Shown here: positions 48,976 through 58,771 of the stretch, one piece after another
Layout: the number at the start of each line of letters is the position of its first letter
Numbering within the stretch: position 1 is the first letter of the stretch
From: Actinomycetota bacterium
GTDB lineage: Bacteria; Actinomycetota; Thermoleophilia; Solirubrobacterales; 70-9
NCBI GenBank assembly: GCA_018268415.1
Contig: JAFDWO010000160.1
Span: forward strand, 62,001-126,000
DNA: 64,000 nucleotides
Direction of reading: 5' to 3'
Program-made: the position numbers and the translations under genes
The notes under the pieces: generated by a model
What the model saw: only the letters and a program-made list of their open reading frames with translations
What the model was told of the DNA's origin: nothing
Databases searched by the model: none

Positions 48976-49327
48976 CCTTCCGTCAGACCAGGGAGAACCA
49001 TGATCGTCCGGTGGGACGGCCGATCATGTTAGGCAGGGGAGAGTGACCGAGTGGGGCCAGGCGCGGCAGTTCGTCATCAGCGTGCTCGACGTGCGGACAT
49101 GCTGTAGCACGCCGATTGTCCGGAGCTGCGGGGGCTGCTGAGGCCGCCGCCGGAGCTATAGGCAACGACCTTCAGCGACGACGTGGTCACCTTCAAGACC
49201 AAGGCGCAAAGTCTCACTAGCAGCGGAAAAGCCACAAGAACACGAACTACATGCATCTATCAGGCAAAACAGGGGGCGACGAGTGAGCTGCTGGCTGTCA
49301 GCTGGCGCGTTGCCGGCGAGGAGAAGC
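48976..49327 (+). other. Long untranslated leader of the giant-protein operon
   Basis: About 350 bases lie between the promoter and the GTG. A hairpin at 48999-49028 has arms CATGATCG and CGATCATG, and encloses a 10-codon frame (MIVRWDGRSC) with GGGAG upstream, possibly a leader peptide. The rest shows no convincing gene. The lower GC and the presence of structure suggest a regulated leader. Confidence 0.4.
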
Positions 49328-52300
49328 GTGAGATATCGAGCGCAATGGTCCGAGAAGTCTTTCGGCGAGGAAGGGGTCGTCGGAGGCCATGGCGGCCTCA
49401 AGTCTCATAAAGGAGATCCGCCCGCACGCCGCGGTGGGCACATCGCGCTGATCTCAGCATTTACCGTCCTACTTGCGCTGGCCGTCGTTCCGTCTGCCGG
49501 CGCCGCGCAGCTGGTCGAATTCGGGACCTTCGGGGGTCAGGCCGGTGGGGCTGGTGGTGAAATTCGCGACGGCTCCGGAGTCGCAGTCAATGAGACGGGG
49601 GCGGGAGGTGTCGCGCCGGGCTCTGTCTACGTGGCTGACTCGGCCAACGCTCGCGTCCAGGAGTTCACTGGCGGCGGCGCGTTTGTCCGTACCTGGGGCA
49701 AGGACGTCGACGCTGATGAACCAGGAACCGGCTTCGAGATCTGTACCGCCGAATCCGGCCACACCTGCCAGGCGGGCACCGGTTCGGCCGAAGCAGGTGC
49801 CCTCTCCTATCCGCGTGGTATCGCAATCGATCAAGACACCGGCAATGTCTATGTGGCGGATGGCTCCGAAGGGGCGCATCGCATCAGCGTCTTCAGTGCG
49901 ACGGGCACCTTCGAGGGCGCCTTCGGTTGGGAAGTGGACGCTGGCGCACCCGCCGAAGAACTCCAGTTCTGCACCGCCGTGACCGGCTGCCAGGAAGGGA
50001 AGCTAACTGATGCGGCAGGAGGCTTCGGGCAGATCTACAACGGGGCGTTGGCGATCGATCCCTCCAACGGGAACCTCGTACTTGGTGACTTCACCAACGG
50101 GCGTATTGACGAATACAGCTTCCAGACGAATCCCGCCGAGGAAGTGATCGGGGTTTCCTTTGTCCGCGCTTTTGGATGGAACGTCGACGCCACCGCGCCC
50201 GCCGAAGATCTGCAGGAGTGCACTGCTCTGACCGGTTGCAAGGCTGGCACTACTGGGTCCGGAGAAGGTCAGCTCGGGGAATTCCAGACCGGCCTCACCG
50301 TTGATGCCATGGGGGACATCTACGTGGTCTCCAATGCCGGTCGATGCACGTCTACGACGCCCTGCCAGCTGATGAAATTCAATCCCGACGGAACCTTCGG
50401 CGAACTCTTTGGTCCCGGATCAGGGGGTGACGCCAAGTGCCAGACGAACTGGAGCGACGGTGGGCTCCCCAGTGGACAGGCCGCGACCGCAGTCGCCGTC
50501 GACCCGACGACCCAACATCTCTTTGTGACGCGCAAGAGGACGACGGCGACGTATGAAATCTGCGAGTTCAACCAGGACGGGGAACTACTTCAGAGTTCGC
50601 CTGCCGAACCGGTCCCCACTGGTGCCACGGAATTGGAACGGGCGACCCTGACCTTGGCCGTGGCGCCCGGCGAACATGTGTACACGTTGGGCGCCGACCC
50701 GAGTAGAGCGTCGTGGCCGGTCCGATTCTTCGGCATCGTGCCCGCTGCGCCCGCCGTGGTGCTCCCGTCGACCGATGTCACCCAGACCAGCGCCATCTTG
50801 CATGGGGAAGTGACGATCCCGAAACCCGGCGGGACCGGGTTCAATATCCAATATCGCTTCGAATACGCGCCCAACAACGTAACCACTTGGTTGCATGCGC
50901 CGGCGAAGAGAAATGCGTCAGTGGGATCGACCGTGCCCGGCGCCTACCCGGTCGCCGCACCGATCTCGAATCTCCTGCCCAATACGACCTACCGCGTGCG
51001 ATTGGTCACCGTCGCATCTTCCACGACGATCAGCGACGAAGGGGAATTCAGAACCCCGGTCGCGGCTCCGACGATCAGCAATGTCTACTCGAACAACGCG
51101 GATCAGACTTCGGCAGCGCTGGGGGGACGAATCAATCCGAACGGCCTCCCCACGAGCTACCGATTCGAATGGGGCCCGACCGCCGCCTATGGCCATGTTG
51201 TGCCAGCCGAATTCGATCCGCCGATCGGCGCCGGACAGGAACCCATCCCGGTCACCGCACGGATCGCCGGTCTCGCCGCGGGCACCAGCTATCACTTCCG
51301 CATCGTGGCCGCGAGCACGGCGGGTGTGTCCGCCAGTCCCGATCATGAAGTCGAAACCCTCAACTCGTGCGGGCTGCCTGCTGGCCGCTGCTTCGAGTTG
51401 GTGTCTCCTCCGGCCGTCGGCGTCGTCGGCAGTCCAGGAAGTGTCACCACCGGAACCAGTGACATGCACTTCCAGGCAGCGGCTACGGGTCCGGGCGGGC
51501 TCGCGTACACCGTAGCGAACGGTCTGCCAGGTGCGACCTCCGGGGCCGAGGTACTCTACCTGGGCGTTCGAGGGTCCGACGGCTGGAGTTCCGGGCAGTT
51601 GAGTCCGCCGATTGCGGAACGTAATCAAACGACGGAAGGCAACAGCACCGCCAGCGTTACGCTGGGCCTCTCCGAAAATCTGTCGTGTGGAGTGGTCGCG
51701 ACCCCACAAGTCCTCACTAGCGACCCCGGTACCCGCCCGGTCATTGAAGACGGCGGATCCAACCTCTATCTCCACCGGAGTGACGGGTCGTACGCCGCGA
51801 TTACGAGCCTGCCGCCGACGAACCCTGGGTCGGTGCCGGGCCGACTCACCGCCGAATACGTAGTTGTCGGGATATCGGATGGGTGCCGCAAGGTTGTATT
51901 TGCCAGCCCTTACCACTATCCGGGTATCGCCGGATCCGGTGCACAGCGACTCTATGAATGGGACGAAGGTGTCCTCCGTAGCACTGGCATTGCGGTTGGT
52001 GGAGAACCCGTCGAAGCAACCGCGGGCGGTCTGGGCACGGTCTCCAAAGATGGCTCGCGAGTCTATTTCTCGTCAGGAGGAGCGATTTTCGTTCGCGAAT
52101 CCGGGATACGGACCCGCGAGGTGTCGGTATCGGAAACGTCGATCCCCGACACCGACGCCAGCTTTCAGGCAGCCACGCCCGACGGTGGGAGCGTCTTTTT
52201 CACGGCAACGGCAGGGCTAACCGACGAATCTAACGGCACTGGCACGGACCTCTATCAGTACAGCCTCAAGACCGAAAAGTTGACTGACCGCTCCGCTTTT

Positions 52301-53311
52301 GGTGGACCGGGTAGCGCCGAAGTTGCCGGGCTCGTGGGCGCCTCCGCGGATGGTTCGGTTGTGTATTTTGCGGCCAGCGGCGAACTTGTTCCCGGCCAAG
52401 GTCCGAGCCTAGCCGAAAATCAGCAGGACGGAACCTACTCGATCTACTCGGCGTCAGGCACCGACATCGCCTATATCGGGACGATACGCGCGGCAGACCT
52501 CCCGCGCGTATCGGTGGCCAGTCAGAGAACGTCTACGTCTTGGGTCAGTACCGATGGCCGCCTTCTGTTGTTCGAATCGTCAGCGGACGTGACCGGCTAC
52601 GCCAGCGGTGGAGCCCCGGAGGCATATCTGTTTCAGGCGAACGCCAGCGGGTCCGGAACTACCGTCTGTGTCTCTTGCCGCCAGGATGGCCAGCCGTCGG
52701 TCGGCACTAGCAGGGACCTGCCTCTTGAAACGACCGGCGTCAACTCGATCGACGGTCTCTATCGTCCTCGGTCGCTCGTCGACGCCAATGGTGAAGCACG
52801 AGTGTTCTTCTATTCGCCCGACAAGCTCACGTCGGGCGCCGCGGCAGGGGCGCGCAATCTTTACGAATGGGCTCATGCGCAGGTTTCGCGCCTGGCGACC
52901 GAACCGGCGAGCTTTGCGAACCCTCCATTCCTCGTCTTTGCGGGTGCGAGCATCAGCGGCGCGGATGTCTATCTCGCCACGCCTGAGGCGCTGACCTGGG
53001 AAGACCACGACCAGCGGTCGTCCGTGTATGACGCCCGGATCGGAGGCGGATTCCAGCAACCCCCTGGTCCGCCTGCGGCATGCAGCCCCGACACCGAAGG
53101 CTCCTGCCAGGGGTCCTCGGGCGGATCTCCTGATTCCCCGGCTGTGGGGAGCAGTTCTTTCTCGGGTCCTGGCAACGTCAAGGCTCCTCAGAAGAAGCCG
53201 CACAAGAAGAAGCAGAAAAAGAAGCCCCACAAGAGCCAGAAGAAGAAGAAGCAGCAGCAGGGGCACAGACACGGTCGCCAGGCCGGTGGCAAGCGGAGGG
53301 CTTCGAAATGA
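49328..53311 (+). CDS. Giant secreted NHL-repeat/FnIII-like protein with lysine-rich tail
   Basis: A 1327-residue protein with a signal sequence after a long N region (hydrophobic core about 40-60, then AGAAQ). Residues about 65-470 hold NHL-type beta-propeller repeats (NVYVADGS, NGNLVLGDFTNGRIDEY). About 475-690 are two FnIII-like domains, and about 700-1240 a second propeller-like region (SVFFTATAGL, VVYFAASGELV). The C-terminal 45 residues are Lys-, Gln- and His-rich. Three propeller modules share the insert W-x-VD with a Cys pair. It is probably attached to the cell surface. GTG 49328 is chosen for GAGGAG 5 nt upstream; the start is uncertain. It overlaps the next gene by 4 nt (ATGA). Confidence 0.7.
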   Translation: MRYRAQWSEKSFGEEGVVGGHGGLKSHKGDPPARRGGHIALISAFTVLLALAVVPSAGAAQLVEFGTFGGQAGGAGGEIRDGSGVAVNETGAGGVAPGSVYVADSANARVQEFTGGGAFVRTWGKDVDADEPGTGFEICTAESGHTCQAGTGSAEAGALSYPRGIAIDQDTGNVYVADGSEGAHRISVFSATGTFEGAFGWEVDAGAPAEELQFCTAVTGCQEGKLTDAAGGFGQIYNGALAIDPSNGNLVLGDFTNGRIDEYSFQTNPAEEVIGVSFVRAFGWNVDATAPAEDLQECTALTGCKAGTTGSGEGQLGEFQTGLTVDAMGDIYVVSNAGRCTSTTPCQLMKFNPDGTFGELFGPGSGGDAKCQTNWSDGGLPSGQAATAVAVDPTTQHLFVTRKRTTATYEICEFNQDGELLQSSPAEPVPTGATELERATLTLAVAPGEHVYTLGADPSRASWPVRFFGIVPAAPAVVLPSTDVTQTSAILHGEVTIPKPGGTGFNIQYRFEYAPNNVTTWLHAPAKRNASVGSTVPGAYPVAAPISNLLPNTTYRVRLVTVASSTTISDEGEFRTPVAAPTISNVYSNNADQTSAALGGRINPNGLPTSYRFEWGPTAAYGHVVPAEFDPPIGAGQEPIPVTARIAGLAAGTSYHFRIVAASTAGVSASPDHEVETLNSCGLPAGRCFELVSPPAVGVVGSPGSVTTGTSDMHFQAAATGPGGLAYTVANGLPGATSGAEVLYLGVRGSDGWSSGQLSPPIAERNQTTEGNSTASVTLGLSENLSCGVVATPQVLTSDPGTRPVIEDGGSNLYLHRSDGSYAAITSLPPTNPGSVPGRLTAEYVVVGISDGCRKVVFASPYHYPGIAGSGAQRLYEWDEGVLRSTGIAVGGEPVEATAGGLGTVSKDGSRVYFSSGGAIFVRESGIRTREVSVSETSIPDTDASFQAATPDGGSVFFTATAGLTDESNGTGTDLYQYSLKTEKLTDRSAFGGPGSAEVAGLVGASADGSVVYFAASGELVPGQGPSLAENQQDGTYSIYSASGTDIAYIGTIRAADLPRVSVASQRTSTSWVSTDGRLLLFESSADVTGYASGGAPEAYLFQANASGSGTTVCVSCRQDGQPSVGTSRDLPLETTGVNSIDGLYRPRSLVDANGEARVFFYSPDKLTSGAAAGARNLYEWAHAQVSRLATEPASFANPPFLVFAGASISGADVYLATPEALTWEDHDQRSSVYDARIGGGFQQPPGPPAACSPDTEGSCQGSSGGSPDSPAVGSSSFSGPGNVKAPQKKPHKKKQKKKPHKSQKKKKQQQGHRHGRQAGGKRRASK

Positions 53312-56300
53312 GAATGGCGAGAACCACTGCAACCGTCCTGGTGACGACCCTACTCGTCCTGGCGGCCTTCGCGACGGCCGCGATAGCCGCCGCGCCGTCG
53401 GCGGCCTGGAAGGTGCTCGCCGCCACTGGGCCGACCAACCTGCCACCTCGGCAGTCGGAGACTCAGCGTGTAACCGTGGAAGCTGAAGGGGGGCAATTCA
53501 CCCTCGCGTTCACGATCGAAGGAGAAGGTACCTTGGGCTTTGGTTCCGGTGCGGCCTTTACCACTACCGGCAGCAGTGGAGTCAGCGTCCTGTCCCCGCG
53601 CGGCGTGTTCCAGCCTGGGATGGTCGTATCGTCGGCGAACTTCCCCGTCGGCACGACCATCACGGCGGTCAGCGGCTCTCAGTTGACGCTGTCCAACGCG
53701 GCGACCGCGCCCGGTCTGACCCTCCTCAGAGCCGCTTCCAAAGAAGTCACCAACGTCTCGACCTCCACGGGTCAGTTCCATCCAGGAGACCCGATCTCCG
53801 GCGCTGGGATACCTACGGGTACGACCATCGTGTCGGTCGTCGGCAGCACCGTCACGCTCTCTGCATTTCCGACGGAAAGCGGGTCGGTAGCGCTGAAGAG
53901 TACGGAGACGACCACTCCCATCAGCGCTGGTGCTTCTGCGCCTGACGTTCAGAATGCGCTCGAAGCGCTGCCCGAGCTCTCTGCCGTTGGGGCGATCGCA
54001 GTGGAAGGCGGCCCAGGAGGCGATGTCGAGCACCCCTGGTTCGTCCATTTCGGAGGCCCCTTTTTGCTGCAGGATGTCCCTCAGCTGGCGGTGGACGGTA
54101 CTGCGTTGGTTGGTGAACATGCCAACACCTATGTCAGGACCGTGGTGCCTGGTGGGGACGGGACCGGCAAAATCGCCGTGTACCCAACCAATATCGGCGG
54201 ACTTGCGACGTCCGGTACGGTTACTGTTGAAGTCGGACCGTTGCCGCCCGGAGTCGTCATCTCTGGGCCGGGGCAGGGCAGCGGATGGAACTGCCTTGGC
54301 GGGGCAGGAGAAAGTATGGCGATTTGTACTTCAACGGTTTCTCTCGGGGCCGTGGGAACGACCTTTCAGGCCCAGCAAGGGACTGTGGTGGAATTGCCAA
54401 TCGAAATCGAATCCGCGGCTCCATTTAGGGCGAGCGCCCCGGTCACCGTCTCGGGAGGTGGGGGCGGGTCGGCCGCCGTCCAGATGCCGATCGTCGTGTC
54501 TCCCGAAGAAGCTGAGGCGGGAATTCAGGCATTTTGGGCGGGCGCCTTCGAAGCCAACGGCGAACCATCAACCCAGGCCGGCGCTCATCCCGCGAGTGCC
54601 GTGACCAACTTTGCCGTGAACACGGTGCGAGCCCCGAGCGGCGAGATCATCCCGGCAGGAGATATCAAGGACGTCGTCGTTGATCTGCCGCCCGGGTTCT
54701 TGGGCAACCCTTTGGTGACCCCGCGGTGCCCTCAAGACAACCTCGTGGCCCCTACGGACGTGAAAGAAAGCGCAATCTGTGGGGATCAGCAGGCCGTGGG
54801 TAGTTTCGGGCCCGTGATCGAACGGTTCGGCCATCCACCAAACGGCCTGGTTCGCCTCTTCAACGATCATCCGGCAATAGGCACCGCTGCGGAGTTCAGC
54901 GGGAGCGTGTTGTTTCCTGTTCAGAGCTTGGTCGGCTCGATACGCAGCACGGATGATTTCGGTGTGCGTATCCTCGCTCCCCAGGCTCCGACCTATTACA
55001 AGATTTTTGGTGCGTTCGCGGCGCTCCAAGGCATGCCTTCCGGTGCTGAAGGCAAGGCGTTCTTGACTAATCCGACCGATTGCTCAGTCCAGCGTGAAGA
55101 AGCCGGGCGAGGCCAAGGCCCCGCAACGAGGATCGAGGCGAGGACCTACCAATCGGCCACGCTTTCGTCAATGAAGGACCCCCTCCCGGTGATCACCGGT
55201 TGTGACGCCCTTACCGAAGCTTGGCTTGGTCAAGGGCCCCAGCCGCAGAACGAAGAGCCGTCGTTCAGCTTCCAGCCGACCACCGACCAGGCCTCGAGCC
55301 CGACCGGAGCCACTGCCACCCTCCACATTCCCCAGGCGGCGCTCACCGATCCAGGCAAGCTGGCTGCATCTCATCTCAAGAAGACTGTTGTCACCCTGCC
55401 GAAGGGGCTCTCGGTCAACCCGTCCTCCGCAGCAGGCCTCGAGGCCTGCAGTGAGGCGCAGGTTGGTTATGTCGGAAATGCGTTCCTTTCGCCGAACCCG
55501 ACGCGGTTCGATGAAAAGCCGGTTACCTGTCCTGATGGATCGAAACTCGGCACCTTCCAGGTGAAGACGCCGCTGCTGGAAGAAGAACTCGAAGGCACGA
55601 TTTATCTTGCGGCCCAGGAAGAAAACCCGTTCAACAGTCTGATCGCGCTCTATCTCGTGGTCGAAAGCGAACGCTTCGGGATCACGCTCAAGCTGCCCGG
55701 GGAGGTCCGGCCGGACCTGGCTACGGGTCAGCTCACTGCGACCTTCGACAACAATCCTCAGCTGCCCTTCGAAGACCTGACGCTCCACTTTCGAGGTGGA
55801 GGACCGCGCTCGACCTTGGCGACGCCGGAAACCTGCGGGCACTTCGAAACGACTGGCTCGCTCGAACCCTGGTCCGCCGAACACGGCGAGGCGCTGCCGA
55901 TCCAGGAAGCAGGCTTCTCGACGAGCGGTGCCTGTGCTTCTTCGGAAGAGTCGCGGCCCTTCGGCCCAACGTTCGAAGCCGGCACTATTGGTACCCAGGC
56001 CGGTGCCTACAGCCCTCTCGTCATCAAGGTAGATCGCAAGGATGGTGAACAGGAACTAAGGCGACTGAACTTCACCCTGCCGAAGGGCCTTACCGGCAAG
56101 CTCGCCAGCATTCCCTATTGCCCTGAGGGGGCGATCAAGGAAGCCGAAGGGAAGAGTGGCAAAGCCGAGCAGGCTTCGCCGAGTTGCTCTGCCGCCAGCC
56201 AGATCGGCACCGTGGACACGGCTGCTGGGGTCGGATCCGCCCCGATCCACGTGGCCGGCAAGGTGTATCTGGCAGGCCCGTATCAAGGAGCGCCGCTCAG

Positions 56301-57213
56301 CTCGGTCGTCGTGACGCCTGCTGTCGCTGGCCCGTTTGACCTCGGTGATGTGGTGATCAGGGCGCCGCTCTTTGTGGATCCTGAAACGGCACAGATCACT
56401 GCCCAGTCGGATCCGATCCCGACCATCCTGAAGGGGATCCCCCTGAAGGTCAGGTCGGTGGTGGTCAACCTCGACCGCTCGGGATTCACCCTGAATCCGA
56501 CCAGCTGTAATCCGATGAGCGTTTCCGCAGCTATCGAAGGATCAAACGGCGCAACCGCGAAGCCAACGAACCGCTTCCAGGTTGGTGGCTGCACGAGCCT
56601 GAAGTTCAAGCCACAGCTCGAGCTCAGTCTCAAAGGCTCGACCAAGCACACCGGGCATCCTGCGCTGAAAGCAGTGCTCACCTACCCCAAGCAAGGTGCC
56701 TACGCGAACATCGCCCGCGCTCAAGTCAACCTGCCCCACTCCGAGTTCATCGACCAGGGCAACCTTGACAAGACCTGCACCAAACCGGTCCTGCTCGAAG
56801 GGAAGTGCCCGAAGAGGTCGATCTACGGCAAGGCGAAGGCGTGGACGCCGTTGCTCGACGCGCCGCTCGAAGGCCCCGTCTACCTTGTTGGTGGTTACGG
56901 CTACAAGCTGCCTGCCTTGGTTGCTGAACTGAACGGCCAGATCCGTGTGGTGCTGAAAGGCAAAGTCGACTCAGGCCCCAACAAGGGGATTCGCAACACT
57001 TTCGAAGCCGTACCGGACGCCCCAGTCAGCCGCTTCGTGCTCGAAATGAAGGGCGGTAAGAAGTATGGCCTGCTGGAAAACTCTGAAAATCTCTGCAGTA
57101 AGTCGCAGCGGGCTATCGCGCGGTTCACGGCGCAGGATGGGAAGGTCCTGCAAGTGAAGCCGTTGATCGCCAATCAATGCGGGAAGAAGAAGGGTAAGAC
57201 CAAAAAGAAGTAG
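53308..57213 (+). CDS. Giant secreted beta-rich protein with lysine-rich tail
   Basis: A 1301-residue protein with a clear signal peptide (about 1-29, cleavage after AAIAAA). The mature part is Thr-, Gly- and Pro-rich, with repeated beta modules and a conserved block TTITAVSGSQLTLSNAAT / TTIVSVVGSTVTLSAFPT. A long C-terminal region (about 430-1290) has several NPTSC-type segments and Cys-spaced repeats typical of surface proteins of this order. The last residues are GKKKGKTKKK. The start ATG overlaps the upstream stop, so it is translationally coupled to the NHL protein, and they may form one surface complex. No enzyme motif is seen. Confidence 0.75.
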   Translation: MRMARTTATVLVTTLLVLAAFATAAIAAAPSAAWKVLAATGPTNLPPRQSETQRVTVEAEGGQFTLAFTIEGEGTLGFGSGAAFTTTGSSGVSVLSPRGVFQPGMVVSSANFPVGTTITAVSGSQLTLSNAATAPGLTLLRAASKEVTNVSTSTGQFHPGDPISGAGIPTGTTIVSVVGSTVTLSAFPTESGSVALKSTETTTPISAGASAPDVQNALEALPELSAVGAIAVEGGPGGDVEHPWFVHFGGPFLLQDVPQLAVDGTALVGEHANTYVRTVVPGGDGTGKIAVYPTNIGGLATSGTVTVEVGPLPPGVVISGPGQGSGWNCLGGAGESMAICTSTVSLGAVGTTFQAQQGTVVELPIEIESAAPFRASAPVTVSGGGGGSAAVQMPIVVSPEEAEAGIQAFWAGAFEANGEPSTQAGAHPASAVTNFAVNTVRAPSGEIIPAGDIKDVVVDLPPGFLGNPLVTPRCPQDNLVAPTDVKESAICGDQQAVGSFGPVIERFGHPPNGLVRLFNDHPAIGTAAEFSGSVLFPVQSLVGSIRSTDDFGVRILAPQAPTYYKIFGAFAALQGMPSGAEGKAFLTNPTDCSVQREEAGRGQGPATRIEARTYQSATLSSMKDPLPVITGCDALTEAWLGQGPQPQNEEPSFSFQPTTDQASSPTGATATLHIPQAALTDPGKLAASHLKKTVVTLPKGLSVNPSSAAGLEACSEAQVGYVGNAFLSPNPTRFDEKPVTCPDGSKLGTFQVKTPLLEEELEGTIYLAAQEENPFNSLIALYLVVESERFGITLKLPGEVRPDLATGQLTATFDNNPQLPFEDLTLHFRGGGPRSTLATPETCGHFETTGSLEPWSAEHGEALPIQEAGFSTSGACASSEESRPFGPTFEAGTIGTQAGAYSPLVIKVDRKDGEQELRRLNFTLPKGLTGKLASIPYCPEGAIKEAEGKSGKAEQASPSCSAASQIGTVDTAAGVGSAPIHVAGKVYLAGPYQGAPLSSVVVTPAVAGPFDLGDVVIRAPLFVDPETAQITAQSDPIPTILKGIPLKVRSVVVNLDRSGFTLNPTSCNPMSVSAAIEGSNGATAKPTNRFQVGGCTSLKFKPQLELSLKGSTKHTGHPALKAVLTYPKQGAYANIARAQVNLPHSEFIDQGNLDKTCTKPVLLEGKCPKRSIYGKAKAWTPLLDAPLEGPVYLVGGYGYKLPALVAELNGQIRVVLKGKVDSGPNKGIRNTFEAVPDAPVSRFVLEMKGGKKYGLLENSENLCSKSQRAIARFTAQDGKVLQVKPLIANQCGKKKGKTKKK

Positions 57214-57218
57214 GTCAC

Positions 57219-57282
57219 GATCCGTCGGGGTAGGAGGCGCGGCTTGGTCAGGTACAAGCAGGATCAAGCCGCGCGACGGATC
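57219..57282 (+). terminator. Nested hairpin after the giant-protein operon
   Basis: GCGCGGCTTG and CAAGCCGCGC form a 10-bp inner stem (18-nt loop), and GATCCGTC with GACGGATC an outer 8-bp stem across a 10-nt bulge. It starts 6 nt after the stop. There is no T tract. Confidence 0.5.
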
Positions 57283-57402
57283 AACCCGTAGGCGCTTTCT
57301 GAGGTGCCCTCGATTGGCGCGATGGCTGGGGCCGAGCGGCCCTACGGCCATTCCATCGTCTAAGGCCCAGTACCAACTTTTCGGTTTGCAGCTCCTGATT
57401 GC

Positions 57403-57430
57403 TTGACATCCCCTGTCTAGATGTTAGCTT
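57403..57430 (+). promoter_or_regulatory. Promoter for the 57.6-kb secreted protein
   Basis: TTGACA and TAGCTT are spaced by 16 bp. The ATG lies 218 nt downstream, giving a long leader. Confidence 0.45.
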
Positions 57431-57647
57431 TTCTCGTACCGGGTGCCGTCTGTCTGAGTTTTCATGACGCTTCACTCGGGACAGGGAAGTGCGACCGCGG
57501 GAGGCGGGAGCAGAAGCTTGGCTCAGTCGATCAAGGCCGCAGTAGTGCGGATTCCTGACCGCGCGTAGACATCTTTGCGGCGAAATTCCGCAACGTCGCG
57601 GCGCGGCAATCGCGTTCAAGAGCAGGTTGACAAAGGAGAGTCAGAAG
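57431..57647 (+). other. Leader region of the 57.6-kb secreted protein
   Basis: About 215 bases with no convincing gene. GC-rich segments can fold into several short hairpins, and AAAGGAGA before the ATG is the ribosome site. No known riboswitch family was recognised. Confidence 0.35.
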
Positions 57648-58538
57648 ATGCGTAGGAAAGTGAAATCGGCGCGTGCAGTCTGCGCCGCAACGGCGTTGGT
57701 CGCCTTGGGAGCCCTTTTCGCAGCCCCGGCCGCCCTCGCGCACAGCGGCGAATATGCAGAGTTCGACAACTGTCCGTCCACGAATCCAAGCGTGATCACG
57801 TGCCTCCATGCAACGAGCAGCGGCGGCGAATTCGTTCTGGGCAACAAAAAAGTCCCACTTGTGAATCCGGTCACCTTGCAGGGTGGTGTCACGGCAGTCG
57901 ACCCGGCGACCGGCTTCGCGAAATTGGTGGCGCCGACCAGCGGGGAAGCACTCACGAAAGCTGCTCAGCCGGTCCCGGGGGGTCTGTCAGGTCTCGTGAA
58001 CTGCAAAGAAATCAGCTTGGGTTGGTTGCGAGCATCGTGCGAAGTGATCTTCGAAAACGGACTCACCGGTGTGAACTCGACCGTCGAACTCGCGAAGCCG
58101 GCGAGCGAAGTCAAAGTCAACCTACTCAACATCCTCTTCCAAAGGGAAGTTGGCATCCAGTTGCCGGTCAAAGTTCACCTTGAAAACCCACTGCTCGGCA
58201 GCTCCTGCTACATCGGTTCGAGCAGCTCGCCGATCAACCTGTCCCTGACGACGGGCAAAACCGCCCCGCCCCTGCCCAACGAATCGATCAGCGGTTCCAA
58301 AGGGACCGTCGAAATCAAAGGTGAAGGGGAAGGAATCCTCCGTTTGAACGGCAACAAACTGGTTGACAACGCTTGGTCCGCGCCCGGCGCGACCGGTTGC
58401 GGTGGATTCTTGGTCGAATACATTCTCAACCCGATCATCAATGCCTCGGTCGGTGTCCCCTCGGCTGCGGGCCACAACACGGCCATCCTTACTGGCGTCG
58501 CTGACGAGTCGCCTGCCAGTACGGTCAACGCCCACTGA
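57648..58538 (+). CDS. Secreted protein of unknown function
   Basis: A 296-residue exported protein. The signal peptide (about 1-31) ends in AALAHSGE. The mature part is a beta-rich domain with Cys at about 42, 51, 120, 132, 195 and 257 (six, possibly three disulfides), and repeated GLT/NSTVEL-type strands. It has no enzyme motif. The family is shared with other Solirubrobacterales secreted proteins. A strong ribosome site lies 8 nt before ATG 57648, and a hairpin ends the unit. Confidence 0.72.
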   Translation: MRRKVKSARAVCAATALVALGALFAAPAALAHSGEYAEFDNCPSTNPSVITCLHATSSGGEFVLGNKKVPLVNPVTLQGGVTAVDPATGFAKLVAPTSGEALTKAAQPVPGGLSGLVNCKEISLGWLRASCEVIFENGLTGVNSTVELAKPASEVKVNLLNILFQREVGIQLPVKVHLENPLLGSSCYIGSSSSPINLSLTTGKTAPPLPNESISGSKGTVEIKGEGEGILRLNGNKLVDNAWSAPGATGCGGFLVEYILNPIINASVGVPSAAGHNTAILTGVADESPASTVNAH

Positions 58539-58581
58539 TTCCTGAAATCAAGGGTCCCGAGATCCTTTAGGGGTGATCGGG

Positions 58582-58623
58582 CGGAAGCGGCCTCGGCGTG
58601 CAAGGGTGTCGGGGCCGCTTCCG
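58582..58623 (+). terminator. Terminator hairpin
   Basis: CGGAAGCGGCC and GGCCGCTTCCG form an 11-bp stem with a 20-nt loop, followed by TTGTG. It ends the secreted-protein unit 44 nt after the stop. Confidence 0.6.
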
Positions 58624-58665
58624 TTGTGCGGCACCCCACTCAAGCGATCCGCTACGGTTGAGTGG

Positions 58666-58690
58666 TCGGGCAGGCGCCAACGCCGCCCGA
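58666..58690 (+). other. Hairpin in the leader of the DEAD-box helicase
   Basis: TCGGGC-A-GGCG pairs with CGCC-GCCCGA around the loop CCAA, a 10-bp stem with one bulge. It lies 80 nt upstream of the helicase start and is probably part of its untranslated leader, a position where helicase genes are often self-regulated (inference). Confidence 0.45.
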
Positions 58691-58771
58691 GAGAACCCGT
58701 TTCCTCCACGTGCAACAGGCACTTCGGGGCTGCTGGATCTCCCCGAAGAAGTCAATTCAAGGAGCACTGAC

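Noticed and set aside
48999-49033. Ten-codon frame MIVRWDGRSC as a gene
   Set aside because: It has a possible ribosome site but lies wholly within an inverted repeat and is too short to support alone; kept only as a note on the leader.
57455-57475. Possible third copy of the palindromic element (GAGTTTTC)
   Set aside because: Only 8 bases of the core match and there is no opposite arm.
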